The notes: a model not told the origin generated them from the letters alone. 64,000 nt of DNA from Methanosarcina barkeri str. Wiesmoor (GCF_000969985.1 NZ_CP009526.1:3658001-3722000), one strand, 5' to 3'; numbered from the stretch's first letter, positions 27,806-37,764 are shown. Numbers and translations are program-made.

Positions 27806-28575
27806 AATAAGGCATTTTTATCACATATTAAGGTATTGAAAAGCCTCCTTAACGAAAAAATGAAAATTAGAGAAGTACTGAATTTGTCACGATTCTTCAC
27901 TTAATCGAAGACGAATGGAGATTGTTTCAGAAAGTTTTCTGCATAGCCGGAGAAATAACCAGCAAAAATAGCAAATTTATCACAAAAGGATAGAGATTTA
28001 CTTCTGACTCTCAGCAGTATCTGGACTACTTACTTAACATTACTCCTAAAATTCTATACAAAATAAGAATAAAAACAAGGATTAAAACAAGCTGTCTCAA
28101 ACTCAAGTCATTTCTACAATTGATTATGGAAAATGTTTACTTTAAATATACAAAAGATATTTTTTCAAACTTTAGGTACAAATTAACCTCATAGTCGAAT
28201 AAAATATCCCATTTGTAAAATCAAGTTTACTTTTTAAACAACCTGAAAAAGAAATATTAAAAAGGATTAAAATGATTAAAAAAGAAAAATTAAAAAAGAG
28301 AAATTAAAAAAGAGAAATTAAAAAAGAGAAATTAAAAAAGAGAAATTAAAAAAGAAAAATTAAAAAGGATTAAAATGATTAAAAATGAAAAATTAATAAA
28401 GAAAAATTAAAAAAGAGAAATTAAAAATGAAAAATTAAAAAATACTAAAAAAATTAATAAAGACCTAATAACATATAATATTAATTAATTAAGTAACTGG
28501 TTAGAGGCTGATCCTAAATAAACTTAAAAAATAACTGGGTAAACTGATAATCAAGTTTTACCTCTGAGAGATACA
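27806..28575. other. AT-rich gap with purine-rich repeats
   Basis: 28255-28445 is built of AAATTAAAAAAGAG-type units repeated many times with variants. The upstream part shows nothing recognisable; possible promoter sequence for the 28576 gene near 28455-28500. Confidence 0.5.
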
Positions 28576-30786
28576 ATGACATCGGGTACACAGAAATGGC
28601 TAAAAAGACACTTAATTGATAGCCAGATATTGAATTTTCAGAAAAAAAGTTTGAAAGAACACACCAGTGTCTTAATACTATACACTTTACTAACTTTTAT
28701 ACTCACTTATCCTGTAGTTTTCAAGATACGCAATTATATTCCGGGAAGCGGAGACGCATTTCAGTGGATAAGGATACTCTGGTATACTCCAGTAGCCATA
28801 TTTAACTCTGGCCTAACAAAATTAACACACGACTATTTCATATTTTATCCGTATGGAATCCCAGCTTCCCCATTTCAGTCGGCATTTAATCAACTCTTAT
28901 CATACGTGTTATCCAGTATAATGGAAATTCACGTAGCGTACACTATACTATGGTTATTCTCATTTATTTTTGGTGCATATGGCACATATTTGCTTGTAAG
29001 ATATCTGACAGGTGATAGAACCTCTTCTTTCATTGCCGGAATTGTGTTTGCTTTTTCACCTTATCATTTTGTACATGCACTTGGCCATTTTGGGGCAACC
29101 AGTATTGAGTGGATACCTTTCTGCGCCCTGTACTTGATGAAAATGTTTAAAGAAGGTGGAGTTCGAAACAGTTTTTTTGCAGGCATATTCTTTATTCTCG
29201 TAGCCATGAGCGACCTTCAATATATGGTGTTTATGGGAATTTTTGTGATGTTACTGTTTGTATATGAAATATATGTTTTTTTAAGAATAGAGAAAATAGG
29301 TTATAAAGAGATGCTGAAAAGAATCCTTTATAAGTACACTTTATTTGGATTTGTTTCATTTATAGGTATAATACCTCTCACCTTTGAAAACATTCTAACA
29401 GCAACATCCAGTAATAACTTTTTAAAATTAAATCCCTCTGAAACGGTTAGGTATTCAGCTGATTTACTGAGCTTTTTTATTCCTTCGGTTTTGCATCCCG
29501 TTTTTGGGAATATTACGACAGCGATTTATAATAATTTTTCAGGAAATATCAGTGAAAACACGATGTTTATCGGATACGCTGTGATTTTACTCTCTTTGTT
29601 TGCAGTTCATAGATTGAAAGGAAACAAATATGTAAAATTCTGGCTGATAGCTGCCCTGTCTTTTTCGATAATCAGCCTTGGCCCACTTCTTCATGTAAAC
29701 GGTAAGACCTCGTTTACAGAATTCAATACTACTGTTCCTCTTCCGTATTTAGTTTTGTATAATTTGATTCCATTTCTGGACAATTGCCGGACAACCGGCA
29801 GATTTTTTGTAATTGGTTCGCTCTCATTCGCAGTTTTAATGGGTTATGGGGCGTCAGAACTGCTAAAATCTAACAGGATTACTAATAACAGGATTAATAA
29901 AAGGGTGGCCGCAATTGTAATAACCAGTTTGATAATTTTCGAATATCTGGCAGTTCCTGTATCTTTATCAACTGTCGATGAACCTTCATTTTATAAAGAA
30001 ATTTCACAAGATAGAGATAGCTACGCATTGCTTGAAATCCCAGCAACTAAGGATTATGTAGCAGGTTCAACCATTATTTATTACCAGACAATACATGGAA
30101 AGCCTGTTATAGGTAACTGGGCTGCCAGGTATCCATCTACTGCGAGAAATTTTGAATTAAATACACCTGTGGTAAGGGAATTAACCTATTTGCAACCTTT
30201 TACTGATGATATCCTGGACCAAGATATCGATAAAGTCGGAACATCCATTTTAAATTATTATAATATCTCGTATATTGTTTTGCATACAAATTATATGAAT
30301 GACAGAGAAATTGACTTTACCGAGAAACTAATCCAAACGAATCTCGACGCGGAACGAAAAACCTATGAACAGGACTCTCTTATTGTGTATCACGTCAAAA
30401 AAGAGCCTCTAAAATCATTTATGATTTTAAAAGGCGGATGGAACTCACTGGAAAAATTCGATCTAGAACCCACTCGATGGATATCAAATAATGCTACAAT
30501 ATCAATTTGTTCAAATAGTTCTAGAAACGCTACACTAAATTTTAATGCATGCAGTTTTCACCGTCCAAGAACTCTCGAGGTTTATAATGGCAAAGTTCTT
30601 CAAGATAGGCAAACTATCAGTACAGTTTTTTCCAGGACATCTATTCCAATTAGCTTAAAGAAAGGCGAAAATCTCATTCTTCTGCATGTGCCAGAAGGGT
30701 CTGAAATTCCAAGTGAGATTCCAGAGTTAAAAAGCGAAGACAGCAGGGAACTGAGCATAGCAGTTCAACAGGTTCAATTAACCTGA
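28576..30786 (+). CDS. Large polytopic membrane protein, GT-C glycosyltransferase-like
   Basis: 736 aa. A short cytosolic N-terminus is followed by TM1 (about 31-50) and a loop GSGDAFQWIRILWYTP whose acidic residue is placed as in GT-C enzymes, which use lipid-linked sugars. About ten more TM helices run to residue ~465 (for example FGAYGTYLLVRYL, SFIAGIVFAFSPYHFVHALGH). A soluble C-terminal region of about 270 residues follows (YKEISQDRDSYALLEIP...). Likely transfers a sugar on the outer face of the membrane. Alone in its region; substrate unknown. The assignment rests on topology and loop position, not on a full motif. Confidence 0.7.
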   Translation: MTSGTQKWLKRHLIDSQILNFQKKSLKEHTSVLILYTLLTFILTYPVVFKIRNYIPGSGDAFQWIRILWYTPVAIFNSGLTKLTHDYFIFYPYGIPASPFQSAFNQLLSYVLSSIMEIHVAYTILWLFSFIFGAYGTYLLVRYLTGDRTSSFIAGIVFAFSPYHFVHALGHFGATSIEWIPFCALYLMKMFKEGGVRNSFFAGIFFILVAMSDLQYMVFMGIFVMLLFVYEIYVFLRIEKIGYKEMLKRILYKYTLFGFVSFIGIIPLTFENILTATSSNNFLKLNPSETVRYSADLLSFFIPSVLHPVFGNITTAIYNNFSGNISENTMFIGYAVILLSLFAVHRLKGNKYVKFWLIAALSFSIISLGPLLHVNGKTSFTEFNTTVPLPYLVLYNLIPFLDNCRTTGRFFVIGSLSFAVLMGYGASELLKSNRITNNRINKRVAAIVITSLIIFEYLAVPVSLSTVDEPSFYKEISQDRDSYALLEIPATKDYVAGSTIIYYQTIHGKPVIGNWAARYPSTARNFELNTPVVRELTYLQPFTDDILDQDIDKVGTSILNYYNISYIVLHTNYMNDREIDFTEKLIQTNLDAERKTYEQDSLIVYHVKKEPLKSFMILKGGWNSLEKFDLEPTRWISNNATISICSNSSRNATLNFNACSFHRPRTLEVYNGKVLQDRQTISTVFSRTSIPISLKKGENLILLHVPEGSEIPSEIPELKSEDSRELSIAVQQVQLT

Positions 30787-30788
30787 CC

Positions 30789-30938
30789 ATGGCAGCGTCA
30801 AGTGAACGGAAGCGCAAGATTAAAAGAAGAATAAGTCGAAGACCAAAAAGAAGGTTAAAAGCAAGAAGTCGAAGACCAAAAAGAAGGTTAAAAGCAAGAC
30901 CGAAAATGAGACTAAAAAGAGGACAAAAAGAAAGCTGA
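30789..30938 (+). other. Possible 49-codon Arg/Lys-rich ORF on a purine repeat
   Basis: ATG lies 2 nt after the stop of the membrane-protein gene. The frame encodes SRRPKRRLKAR twice and is about half Arg plus Lys. The underlying DNA is a 33-bp purine-rich tandem repeat (30830-30897), so the frame may be chance. Confidence 0.25.
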
Positions 30939-31126
30939 AGTGTAGTGAAGATACATCAAGGCAGCCTGTAACAAGGCTTACCGGATGATTTATGTTCTTT
31001 TATTTTTTTACAGCATAAAAAGAATTACGTTCACCAGAACATGTTTTCAGAATTAAATCTGAAAACAAGTCTTTTGAGAAAAGGCTTGCGGGCAAGCAGT
31101 TTTTTGAGAAGACTTGGAGGTAAAAA

Positions 31127-31756
31127 ATGGAAACCAGTAAGACTGCAGCTGAAAGCGGGGTAAGTTTTGAGATTATCTTTGTAGGCCGTTCAAACGTGGG
31201 CAAATCCTCGTTACTAAGGGAACTCTTCGGAGCAAAAGTAAGGGTTGGAAAACGCCCTGGGGTTACCTTACGCCCTGCGCACGTCCAGGTCTCGGATCTG
31301 CTTATCACGGATATGCCTGGCTTCGGCTTCATGAGTGGAGTAAAAGACCGAAAGCAGGACATAGTAAAAGACAAAACCGTGCACTATATCGAAGAGAATG
31401 CCGAAAGGATCAAGCTAGGAGTGCTTGTAATAGACAGCCCGGCTTTCCCGCAGATAGTAGACCGATGGGACTCAAAGGACCAGATCCCGATAGACGTTGA
31501 AATGTTCGATTTCCTGAGGGAAGTCGGGATTGATACCATTATTGCTGCAAACAAGATGGATAAGGTAAAAGAAAGCGAGTACGGTTCCCTTCTTGACGAG
31601 ATTGCAATTCGACTCGGGCTTGAGTCTCCCTGGCAGAACTGGAAGCATATAATAGCTCCTATCAGCGCCAAAAAAGGAGACATAAAAGCTTTAAAAGGTC
31701 TGCTTCGGGACAGGCTGCACGAAATGAAGAGGGATGACCTGTTCAAGTATGTTTGA
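31127..31756 (+). CDS. engB: GTP-binding protein EngB
   Basis: 209 aa TRAFAC GTPase: G1 VGRSNVGKSSLLREL, G3 ITDMPGFGFM, G4 AANKMDKV, G5 ISAKKGD. GGAGGT lies 6 nt upstream of the ATG. EngB/YihA proteins assist ribosome (large-subunit) assembly and cell division in bacteria; archaeal members are common. Length and motifs are complete. Confidence 0.92.
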   Translation: METSKTAAESGVSFEIIFVGRSNVGKSSLLRELFGAKVRVGKRPGVTLRPAHVQVSDLLITDMPGFGFMSGVKDRKQDIVKDKTVHYIEENAERIKLGVLVIDSPAFPQIVDRWDSKDQIPIDVEMFDFLREVGIDTIIAANKMDKVKESEYGSLLDEIAIRLGLESPWQNWKHIIAPISAKKGDIKALKGLLRDRLHEMKRDDLFKYV

Positions 31757-31770
31757 TCTGAAAAAACTCG

Positions 31771-32598
31771 TCATAAGGCATAATTGCCATGTAAATTCGC
31801 GTCCGAGTGGATCTTATAATACTCAAAAAGCCTTTCTCCCCATTCAATAGCCTTTGGATCAGAGCTAAACAAACCTGTAGTTATGTCATATTCAGTGCCG
31901 CTTTTCTTGTATAGGCTTAAGACCAGGCATTTATCCGTAACAATTAGGCCTATTCTAAGGTCTTCAGTCTTAGATTTTAACTGAAAATTTTTATAACTTT
32001 TCAGTACCTGCAGTTTCTCTACATAAGGCGACTGTTTTAATTCTTCTGCAACATTAAGAGGAACTATAAGCTCAACAGAGGTTTCTTCTTTAACTTTTTC
32101 CAAGATGGAATCAGCATATTCTTCAGTTATTACGGATGATATGCCGTAGATATGATCTGCGTTTTTAATTATTTTTAACTGGTTGCTGTAGACACTAAGA
32201 ATTTTTGTTCTTTTGTCATAGAGAACTTCAGAATTATAAAGACATCCAATTTCTTTTAGCAATGGAGTGGGAATTCCCTCTATGTAATGCGTAGACCAGA
32301 AATATTTGAATTTGCTGACGGTCCCAACTGTTGCAAAAGAGTCCGCCACTCCTAAAGCCACAATTTTTCCTACAGGAGTTAGGCAGTACTCACGTTCTTT
32401 TGTTTCTATTAGATGATCTTCTTCCAGTTTTCTTAGCTTTGGAATTATTGCCTGGGATGTACTTCCGGTAATTTCACGCAGTTGGGAAAGTTTTCTGCTG
32501 CTTTCGTTCAATGATAGAAGTATCTCGGTTAGAAGTCTTGACCTGTATATGGCCTGGAGATTATCTTCCATTTCATAATAAATTTCAAAGCTATTCAT
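31771..32598 (-). CDS. Winged-helix regulator with FilR1 (DUF1724) domain
   Basis: 275 aa. The N-terminal ArsR/MarR-like winged helix (about 15-85) contains SRKLSQLREITGSTSQAIIPKLRKLEEDHLI. The rest matches methanogen FilR1-domain regulators, ending AIEWGERLFEYYKIHSDANL. Convergent with engB. FilR1 is named for regulation of filament/morphology genes in Methanothrix; the target here is unknown. Part of its 3' end is repeated at 34577-34638. Confidence 0.85.
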   Translation of the reverse strand: MNSFEIYYEMEDNLQAIYRSRLLTEILLSLNESSRKLSQLREITGSTSQAIIPKLRKLEEDHLIETKEREYCLTPVGKIVALGVADSFATVGTVSKFKYFWSTHYIEGIPTPLLKEIGCLYNSEVLYDKRTKILSVYSNQLKIIKNADHIYGISSVITEEYADSILEKVKEETSVELIVPLNVAEELKQSPYVEKLQVLKSYKNFQLKSKTEDLRIGLIVTDKCLVLSLYKKSGTEYDITTGLFSSDPKAIEWGERLFEYYKIHSDANLHGNYAL

Positions 32599-33030
32599 TT
32601 CCGTCGCCGCATCTACAGATTTTTTCTTCTTTCTTATTGAATTCCTCTAATACAATATATGTTTTTATTTCCTGTTGAGTCACTTATCTTGGTATTTGTT
32701 TTGCTAATTTCCTTGCTTAGTGAATAGACAAACAGTGTTATTTTTGTTAAAACGTAAGTCAAAATTACTCTGTCAGTTCAAACCCTGAAACTTCATAATT
32801 TTTGATGAAAAAAAGTGTCGGTTTAATGAATGTTAATCAGATCGATTAAGATTCGTCAACGTAATAAATGTATAGAAGAAGATTAAAACTGCTTTTGAAT
32901 GTGGAGTTCAAACAAACCTTCCAGAGTAGATTTGAACTCCACGTGCCTTGAGGCAAGGAAATGATAGCTTTAAGAATTCTTAAGGTTTGCCGGATCCTGC
33001 CTCGGGAGTAAAGAGAAGAGGCAAAAATAA
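32599..33030. other. Intergenic gap with perfect 12-bp hairpin
   Basis: GTGGAGTTCAAA (32901-32912) and TTTGAACTCCAC (32931-32942) flank an 18-nt loop. The rest is AT-rich promoter-like DNA for the divergent regulator and protease genes. Confidence 0.55.
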
Positions 33031-33930
33031 GTGACAATAAAGAAGTTCAAAGCAGAAACAATTCTTTTGGCGATAATGCTGGTGAACGTGATACTTGTAC
33101 CAGCTGTGAGTGCAACAAATAGTACTGCAAAAGAATGTCAAGATGAATCTGTTGGAGACCCTTGGTTCGAGAAGGGTGACGAATTAAATCGGCTTAGTGG
33201 TGATGAACGTCGTGCCCTCGCTGAGAAAAACGAAACAGTAAGAAAAATGATAGAGGAAGATCTAAAGATTAAACCTGTGAAAATTGAAAACTCCAAGGAC
33301 TTGGAAAATCTTCCTGCTAATTATCCTGAGGACGTAAAGAAAATAATAATAGGAAATATCTCATCAAAAAATGTTAATCTACAATCATCAATTGCACAAA
33401 CAACGACTACAAATACAGTTAATGTTTGGATAATCGCAGATGAAGAATATCGGAGCACTTTTGGAAGTAATTGGCAAACTAAAGCATACAACACCATTGA
33501 AGGTGCCGATGATGCATTCTATAATGATCATAATATAAATTTTGTGGTAGGTAAATACTCAACATGGGATAGTACTGACAGTGAGGATAGTAGTAGCGCA
33601 CTTCTCGCTGAAGCACAAAGTGAATCAGGGTGGAATTCTAACCATCAAGGCATGGATATGCTTGCTATTTTTACCGATCAAAGTATGGATAAAAGAGGTC
33701 TAAGTGAATCGATGAATTACAATGGAGGAGATGCATGGATAATGAAACATCAGATCACTGCAGACTGGGATTGGCATCTTGGGCAACATGAAGCATCACA
33801 TAATTATAATTGTCCAGATCATGGGTATACTGGTCCTGTCTGTATAATGACTTACGCTAATATGATGATAACAGCTAACTGGTGTGTAGACTGCGATCAA
33901 ACCATCGAAACCAATAGAAATCATTTTTAA
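33031..33930 (+). CDS. Secreted zinc metalloprotease (metzincin-like)
   Basis: 299 aa from a GTG start. Signal peptide about 1-28 (ILLAIMLVNVILVPAVSA). A propeptide-like charged region follows, then a catalytic domain with LGQHEASHNYNCPDHG (HExxH; third ligand could be Asp or His at +10/+11) and PVCIMTYANM, which fits a metzincin Met-turn. Cys pairs (NCPDH, VCIM, CVDCD) suggest disulfides. No membrane anchor, so probably secreted. Nearest established comparison is the archaemetzincin/snapalysin-type fold; exact family not assigned. Confidence 0.72.
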   Translation: MTIKKFKAETILLAIMLVNVILVPAVSATNSTAKECQDESVGDPWFEKGDELNRLSGDERRALAEKNETVRKMIEEDLKIKPVKIENSKDLENLPANYPEDVKKIIIGNISSKNVNLQSSIAQTTTTNTVNVWIIADEEYRSTFGSNWQTKAYNTIEGADDAFYNDHNINFVVGKYSTWDSTDSEDSSSALLAEAQSESGWNSNHQGMDMLAIFTDQSMDKRGLSESMNYNGGDAWIMKHQITADWDWHLGQHEASHNYNCPDHGYTGPVCIMTYANMMITANWCVDCDQTIETNRNHF

Positions 33931-33986
33931 ATTGTTTGTGTAGGATTTAATCCTACATTTTATTTTGTTATGTACTTGGAGAGAGT

Positions 33987-34325
33987 ATGGAAACGAAAAC
34001 AAAACCCTTAATCGCAGCTTTTCTTGTGGTTTTAGCAATAGTTCTAATCTTCTTTTTAATGATTTATCAGCCCGGTGCAGGTATGTATATCAGGGCAGAT
34101 AAACTTCAGGATCCACCAGAGAGATATATAGAGTTCAATTTAGAAGACCTTGAGAAATATCCCTGTGTTAAAGAAGCGGTGATGAATCCAGGAAAAAATA
34201 TTAAAGTTCCTTCCAACTATCATGAAAATGTATCGGAGTTTGGGAAAATATCATCCAATAACGGAACTAACTATATAAAAGTTAATAATGAGTATTATGA
34301 TATGCATTATGAATCTGCTGACTAA
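33987..34325 (+). CDS. Small single-TM exported protein
   Basis: 112 aa. N-terminal TM/signal anchor (IAAFLVVLAIVLIFFLMIYQPG), then a ~78-residue extracytoplasmic part containing LEDLEKYPCVKEAVMNPGKNI. Starts 57 nt after the protease stop with a GGAGAG ribosome site, so it may be co-expressed with it. The sequence EDLEKYP resembles the DLENLPANYP stretch of the protease propeptide region, which could mean a shared partner. No known domain recognised. Confidence 0.6.
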   Translation: METKTKPLIAAFLVVLAIVLIFFLMIYQPGAGMYIRADKLQDPPERYIEFNLEDLEKYPCVKEAVMNPGKNIKVPSNYHENVSEFGKISSNNGTNYIKVNNEYYDMHYESAD

Positions 34326-34658
34326 TCAGTAAATATAGAATATAAGATTTTGATGTTTTTCTTAAATTGGTATGGGCTATAACTTTGTAGCACAGAAACT
34401 AGATCATTTGGTGTTTATACAGTTAAAGCACTTAGTGTTGACTACTTTGGAAAAATAAGATAGGCATGGAAACGAGCATGTCTTTGAATTTTTAGACTAG
34501 TTTGTATATTTCAATAATATATTCATCTATTTTCACTGACGTACTCGGAGCCTATTATATTTTGTGAACCCTGTCTCCCTTTTATAATACCCAAAAAGCC
34601 TCTCTCTCCTCACTCAATAGCCTTTGGATCAGAGCTAAGGAATGCTTGAAATATAAGT
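34326..34658. other. Gap ending in a remnant of the FilR1 regulator 3' end
   Basis: 34577-34638 closely matches 31812-31873 (3' end of the FilR1 gene and its stop-proximal codons, minus strand). The rest shows no gene. Confidence 0.5.
34577..34638 (-). pseudogene. Fragment of a second FilR1 regulator
   Basis: TATAATACCCAAAAAGCCTC and CAATAGCCTTTGGATCAGAG match the 3' coding part of the 31771-32598 gene with a few differences. Truncated on both sides. Confidence 0.65.
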
Positions 34659-34781
34659 TCAAATTTTTATCTCTGGAATTGCTCTATAATTCCATTTTCC
34701 CAGATAATCATCAAATACAATTTTCATATTTTCCTTGAAGTTTTCACTTACTTTTCTTGCTGTTGCATAAACTTTCTTCAC
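34659..34781 (-). pseudogene. C-terminal fragment of an unidentified gene
   Basis: Minus-strand open frame of about 40 codons ending NVKKVYATARKVSENFKENM... and FDDYLGKWNYRAIPEIKI then TGA. Protein-like composition, cut off exactly where the IS1634-like fragment begins, so it probably represents another gene or IS broken by rearrangement. Confidence 0.4.
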
Positions 34782-34784
34782 ATT

Positions 34785-36038
34785 ATGGCTCGTCTACCGA
34801 TTCCTGTCCATCGTTTACACGCTGACACTACAAGTGTCAGCGTTTTTGGGGATTATGATAACGAGGAAACTGAGTCTATTGATATTACTTTTGGAATTCC
34901 CAAAAATGGAAGATGGGACCTGAAACAATTTGTATTGAGCTTGATTGTTAATCAGCATGGGATACCACTTTTCATGAACACACATTCAGGGAATGCTTCA
35001 GACAAAAACACAATTCTGGAAGCAATCAAGTCTCTCAAATCGTCTTTAAGACCTGAAAGCAAAGTGTACTATGTAGCTGATAGTTCCTTTTACACTGACA
35101 ATAATATCAAGAATATAGGAAAGTCATTCTGGATAAGTCGTGTTCCTGCAACAATTACTGAGGCAAAGGAGCTGCTAAATACAAACTTGAATCTGAAGCC
35201 ACTGAAAAGCGACGATAGATACTCATTTTATCAAACCTTTGTGGATTATGGTGGAGTCAAACAAAAGTGGGTTTTGTTACTCTCTCATAAAATGAAAGAA
35301 AAGAAAGAGGTAACTCTCAGAAGGAAGCTTGAAAAAGAGCTGGAAAAAGCAGAAAAGTCGCTTAAAAAGCTGGCAGGAGATGACTTTTTCTGTGAAGAAG
35401 ATGCATTAAAAGCAGCAGAAAAATGGATTGCAGATTTTCCTTCCGTTCTTTTTGAAAAAGTAGATTTGAAAACCATTAAAAAACGTGAAAAAGGTAAAAG
35501 AGGCAGACTTCTGAAAAATGAGAAATTAAAGACATATTACAGGATTGATGGGATTATAAAGGTTAATGATGCTTTTGTTTTAAAAGAAATGGAAAAAATG
35601 GGACTTTTCATTCTTGCAAGTAATGATATCAGTCTTTCTCCTGAAGAGATGCTGAAGTATTACAAAGGACAGGATAGAGTAGAAAAAGGATTCCGATTTT
35701 TGAAAAGTGATACCTTTAGCGTATCGAAGGTGTACCTCAAGAATAAATCAAGAATTGAAGCGTTGACAATGGTAATGGTTCTATGCTTAATGATTTATTC
35801 TATTGCAGAATGGAAATTAAGGACAAAATTAGAAGAAAAAAATGAAACGGTTCCAGATCAGAAAGGAAAACCAACAAAAAGACCAACAATGAGATGGATA
35901 TTTTTCAAGTTTCAGGGAATTACAGAACTTATAACGCAGAAAAAAGGGAAAACAAAGTCAGAAATACTGAATATGGAAGAAATTCACTGGAAAATATTGA
36001 GTCTCATGGGAGGGGAATATGAAAATATATATCTCTAG
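34785..36038 (+). pseudogene. IS1634-family transposase lacking its N-terminus
   Basis: 417 codons starting inside the protein: VHRLHADTTSVSVFGDYDNEE holds the first catalytic Asp; YYVADSSFYTDNNIKNI is the second-Asp region; KGQDRVEKGFRFLKSDTFSVSKVYL holds the catalytic Glu. The family normally has another 100-200 residues before HADTTS. The frame itself is intact, so truncation was probably recent or selection is weak. Could still bind ends in trans only if the missing domain is dispensable, which is doubtful. Confidence 0.8.
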
Positions 36039-36062
36039 TTGCGCTAACCTGCCGAATAGAGG
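34785..36062 (+). mobile_element. 5'-truncated IS1634-like element
   Basis: The transposase fragment (34785-36038) is followed by the element's right end AACCTGCCGAATAGAGG (36046-36062). No left end is present. The terminal sequence matches that of the MITE at 38585-38862. Confidence 0.75.
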
Positions 36063-36267
36063 TAATATGTCAAATGATTGTTAATATTAAGTAATACTAT
36101 GCTAAAATGAAATCATAAATTAAGCATCTAGTTTGATAGTTTAATAATCTGGTTAAAACCTTTACAGTTTATATAATTTGTTTTAATAGTAATTAATGGA
36201 GTTCAAATTTACTCTACAAGATCCATTTAAACTATATATGCCCGGAGGTATAGGTGGGAAATTTTTC

Positions 36268-36867
36268 ATGATGAAAAAATCAATTTATAAAATATTGTTT
36301 ATTGTCGTTATTATTGTTTTTCTGATCATCGTAGTACCCTCAGTACTGTTTACACCTGCACACGTCAAGTCGAATATGTCAATTGATAATGAAACACCTG
36401 TTAAAGAACAACAGATAGCTGGTTTATTTATTGAATTTGAAAATGGGACTACTGAGCAGGAAGTTAAAACTATTCTTGAAGATTCCAATATACCTGTAAA
36501 CTATAGTATAGATTACAATACTAACCTTAGCTCAGGAAGGAACTATGCAAAAGTAGATAAAGACAAAAAAACGGCTGTAGTAGATGAATTTAAGAAAGGA
36601 GAAAAAATTCCTGAACCTGGATTTCCTCCTGATATCAAAAAAGGAGATTATTACATAATTGTATCCGAACAAGGTTTTGAAAACGATAATTTTCTTAATG
36701 TGATGAAAAGAAATAATCTTCAGGTGAAAATGACAACTATATGTTATGTTTCTTTTGGAAATGAACCAAAAAATTGGATTCCAGAGAGTGACGCAACCAG
36801 GATAAGAAATGAGCTTGAAGCAAATGAAAAAGTCTTTATCGTAAACTTTGACGGTGTTGTATATTAA
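36268..36867 (+). CDS. UPF0228 family protein
   Basis: 199 aa from ATG 36268 (MMKKSIYKILFIVVIIV); the 24 upstream codons are not family-like. N-terminal signal anchor, then the UPF0228 domain: IAGLFIEFENGTTEQEVKTILEDSNI, YAKVDKDKKTAVVDEFKKGE, PPDIKKGDYYIIVSEQ, NWIPESDATRIRNELEANEKV. Known mainly from Methanosarcina, often in several copies, function unknown. Predicted outside the membrane. Confidence 0.88.
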   Translation: MMKKSIYKILFIVVIIVFLIIVVPSVLFTPAHVKSNMSIDNETPVKEQQIAGLFIEFENGTTEQEVKTILEDSNIPVNYSIDYNTNLSSGRNYAKVDKDKKTAVVDEFKKGEKIPEPGFPPDIKKGDYYIIVSEQGFENDNFLNVMKRNNLQVKMTTICYVSFGNEPKNWIPESDATRIRNELEANEKVFIVNFDGVVY

Positions 36868-37037
36868 AAAGATAAGTAATGATTTGACTTCTAGAATGAA
36901 AACTAAAGCGCTGGACTAAGGATGACCTCTTTCTGCGAGGTGTAGTACAGATTATAAACAGAACTAAACATGAGGAATAAAGACTTCCTTTTAATTTTTT
37001 ACTGTAGAAATTATTTGATTTTTGTGGGGGTATAAAT

Positions 37038-37484
37038 ATTAAAAATCGCCAAAAAATATTCATCTTTTTAGGAATTCTAATACTGATTTTGCTGAATTAT
37101 TTCGTCGTTTTCCCATATTTGTTAGTTGGCTCTCCTGATCCTTTATTTTATATATATAATAATGATCTCCAGAATCATGAGGTAACAGTTGAAGTATTTG
37201 ATTCGTATAATGAATCTATATTCAAAGAAACTTATGAACTATCTCCTGACGAGCACATCGCACAGCCGAAATCATTATGGCTATTGCTGAGATGGTCAAT
37301 GCCATGGTCTAAAGGAAAATATACATATTTTGCAGAGGGGGAATATGAGTTTAAAGTTATTTTAGATGGCGAAACTACGGACACCTGCAGAACACTGCCA
37401 CATGCCTGGAGTTCTGTAGTGATAGATATAGATAAAACAAATAATTCTGACTCTCCAATGCGTATAGGAGTAATAACTGTGTAA
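37038..37484 (+). CDS. Small membrane-anchored protein, paralogue of 37765-38217, apparent ATT start
   Basis: The first conventional start (TTG 37089) would cut the TM helix. The frame opens upstream as KNRQKIFIFLGILILILLNYF, matching the paralogue's NVRKKLLIIGFLLVTILFSY. ATT at 37038 lies 6 nt after GTGGGGGT and gives 148 aa versus 150 for the paralogue. The extracytoplasmic part shares HEVTVEVFDSYNESIFKETYEL with the paralogue (ESHEVTVEVFDKNNNSVINET). Beta-rich, possibly an Ig-like fold. Function unknown. Confidence 0.72.
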   Translation: MKNRQKIFIFLGILILILLNYFVVFPYLLVGSPDPLFYIYNNDLQNHEVTVEVFDSYNESIFKETYELSPDEHIAQPKSLWLLLRWSMPWSKGKYTYFAEGEYEFKVILDGETTDTCRTLPHAWSSVVIDIDKTNNSDSPMRIGVITV

Positions 37485-37764
37485 TCTGTTTTGTGACAAG
37501 TTGTATGTATAAGAAGTTCCTCGTCATTATTATCGGTTACAATGAACACAAAAAAGTAAAAGGGATAAAGTTAAGCGTTTTAGTAGGTTTGTAAGAATCT
37601 ACCTTTCTATTTCTTCCATAAAATGTCAGTTAAGAGACTGCCTTAGAAGCAATGTGTAAAAGAGTCTTGGGGTGGACTATTAGAGTCAAAACTTTGAAAG
37701 GGTTGAAGAAAAGGAAAAGCCGTGAAAGAACTATTTTTAAGTGAACAGTAGAGATTGAATTTTC

